Part shown: positions 16,354-17,176 of the stretch, piece after piece
Layout: each line of letters begins with the position of its first letter
Numbering within the stretch: position 1 is the first letter of the stretch
Origin: Haloarculaceae archaeon
GTDB lineage: Archaea; Halobacteriota; Halobacteria; Halobacteriales; Haloarculaceae
Assembly: GCA_018609665.1 (NCBI GenBank)
Contig: JAHENN010000278.1
Span: 1-17,176, forward strand
Direction of reading: 5' to 3'
Length of the DNA stretch: 17,176 nucleotides
The notes under the pieces: model-generated
What the model was told of the DNA's origin: nothing
The model's input: the letters and a program-made list of their open reading frames with translations, nothing else
The model's database searches: none
Position numbers and translations under genes: made by a program

Positions 16354-17078
16354 GCGAGCTGCTGCGGTTCGACGACGTCTACAAGTCCTTCGGCGACGAG
16401 CGGGTGCTGGAGGGCGTCAGCTTCGGGATGGGCCGGACCGACGTCGAGGTGGTGGTCGGGCCGAGCGGCAGCGGCAAGTCGACGCTGCTGCGGTGTGTCA
16501 ACCGGCTCACCGAAATCGACGACGGCGACATCTACCTCGACGGCGACTCCGTCCACGCGATGGACGTCGACGCCCTGCGGCGGCGGGTCGGGATGGTGTT
16601 CCAGGGGGTCAACCTCTTCGCCCACCGGACGGCGCTGGGCAACGTCACCCTCGGCCTCCGGCAGGTTCGCGGGATGTCGAAGTCCGAGGCCCGGGAGGTC
16701 GCCGAGGCGAACCTCGAGCGGGTGGGGCTGGCCGACCAGGCCGACTCCTACCCCGCGGAGCTGTCGGGCGGGCAGAAACAGCGGGTCGGCATCGCCCGGG
16801 CGCTGGCGATGGAGCCGGAGCTGCTGCTGTTCGACGAGCCGACCTCGGCGCTGGACCCCGAGCTCATCGGCGAGGTGCTCGGCGTGATGCAGGACCTCGC
16901 GGCCGACGGCATGACGATGCTGGTGGTCACCCACGAGATGGGGTTCGCCCGGTCGGTGGCCGACACCCTCACCTTCCTCGACGACGGGCGGGTGGTCGAG
17001 CGCGGGCCGCCGGAGCGGCTGTTCGAGCGGCCGGACGAAGAGCGCACCGACCAGTTCCTCGGCCGGTTAGACGCATGA
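16350..17078 (+). CDS. Polar amino acid ABC transporter ATP-binding protein (GlnQ/HisP type)
   Basis: This 242-residue cytoplasmic ATPase powers the amino acid importer. It has Walker A GPSGSGKST (37-45), Q-loop Gln85 in MVFQGVNLF, signature LSGGQKQR (138-145), Walker B LLLFDEPTSALDP with Asp162 and Glu163, and switch His195 in VVTHEMGFA. Length is typical for the PAAT family, with no C-terminal regulatory domain. ATG at 16350 overlaps the permease stop by 4 nt, and its own stop overlaps the next ATG by 4 nt, so translation of the three genes is probably coupled. It contains a TTA leucine codon near its end, rare in this GC-rich setting. The large open frame upstream of 16350 is antisense-free read-through in GC-rich DNA, not part of the protein. 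Confidence 0.96.
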   Translation: MSELLRFDDVYKSFGDERVLEGVSFGMGRTDVEVVVGPSGSGKSTLLRCVNRLTEIDDGDIYLDGDSVHAMDVDALRRRVGMVFQGVNLFAHRTALGNVTLGLRQVRGMSKSEAREVAEANLERVGLADQADSYPAELSGGQKQRVGIARALAMEPELLLFDEPTSALDPELIGEVLGVMQDLAADGMTMLVVTHEMGFARSVADTLTFLDDGRVVERGPPERLFERPDEERTDQFLGRLDA

Positions 17079-17176
17079 GCATCCGGACGGGCCGCGACGT
17101 CGGCGTCGGCGACCTCCCGGGCGGCCGGCGGCTGCTGGTCGCCGGCGCCGGCGGGCTGTTCTGGCTGTGGCTCCTC
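17075..17176 (+). CDS. Probable second ABC transporter permease (partial, only N-terminus in window)
   Basis: Only 34 codons are visible. An ATG at 17075 overlaps the ATPase stop in an ATGA junction, the same arrangement as the preceding gene pair. After a short polar start (MSIRTGRDVGVGDLPGGRR) the reading frame turns hydrophobic (LLVAGAGGLFWLWLL) and continues past the window. This fits the first transmembrane helix of a second permease subunit, as expected for a polar amino acid importer with two different permeases. The assignment rests on operon context and hydrophobicity rather than on recognisable motifs. Confidence 0.65.
   Translation, partial: MSIRTGRDVGVGDLPGGRRLLVAGAGGLFWLWLL

Overview
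The window looks like chromosomal DNA from an extremely halophilic archaeon (class Halobacteria). By eye the GC content is around or above 70%. The predicted proteins are rich in Asp and Glu. Most first genes of transcription units start about 25-30 nt after a TATA-like box, as leaderless haloarchaeal transcripts do. One lipoprotein carries a twin-arginine lipobox leader. The gene families (GTPBP1-like GTPase, archaeal phosphoglycolate phosphatase, MoeA-PBP fusion, HtpX-like protease) also fit. I cannot name the genus.

The window is densely packed with 14 protein genes and has no gene-free stretch longer than about 170 nt. I saw no rRNA, tRNA, insertion sequence, CRISPR array or phage gene.

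Layout. (1) 1-2941, minus strand: two overlapping moeA paralogues for molybdenum cofactor synthesis. The downstream one is fused to a periplasmic-binding-protein-like domain and runs off the left edge. (2) 3107-6951, plus strand: a minimal small heat-shock protein, closely followed by a UbiB/ABC1 kinase-like membrane protein, then a PLP aminotransferase and a HAD hydrolase. (3) 6953-10380, minus strand: an HtpX-like M48 protease, a GTPBP1-like GTPase and phosphoglycolate phosphatase. (4) 10435-11301, plus strand: a metallo-beta-lactamase-fold hydrolase, divergent from the phosphatase. (5) 11337-12173, minus strand: a CtaA-like heme A synthase. (6) 12345-14600, plus strand: malic enzyme with a phosphotransacetylase-like tail. 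(7) 14767 to the right edge, plus strand: a polar amino acid ABC transporter operon of binding protein, permease, ATPase and the start of a second permease, with tight or overlapping junctions.

The most unusual feature is the transporter's binding protein (14767-15606). It appears to be circularly permuted: the segment that normally forms the C-terminus of this family sits right after the lipobox linker, and the protein ends where that segment would normally begin. A second point is that the CtaA homologue keeps its N-terminal His/Cys/Glu set but has no His or Cys in its C-terminal half. Smaller observations concern promoter regions: direct repeats with a 30-bp period upstream of the protease and heat-shock genes, and one AT-rich box positioned to serve two divergent genes.
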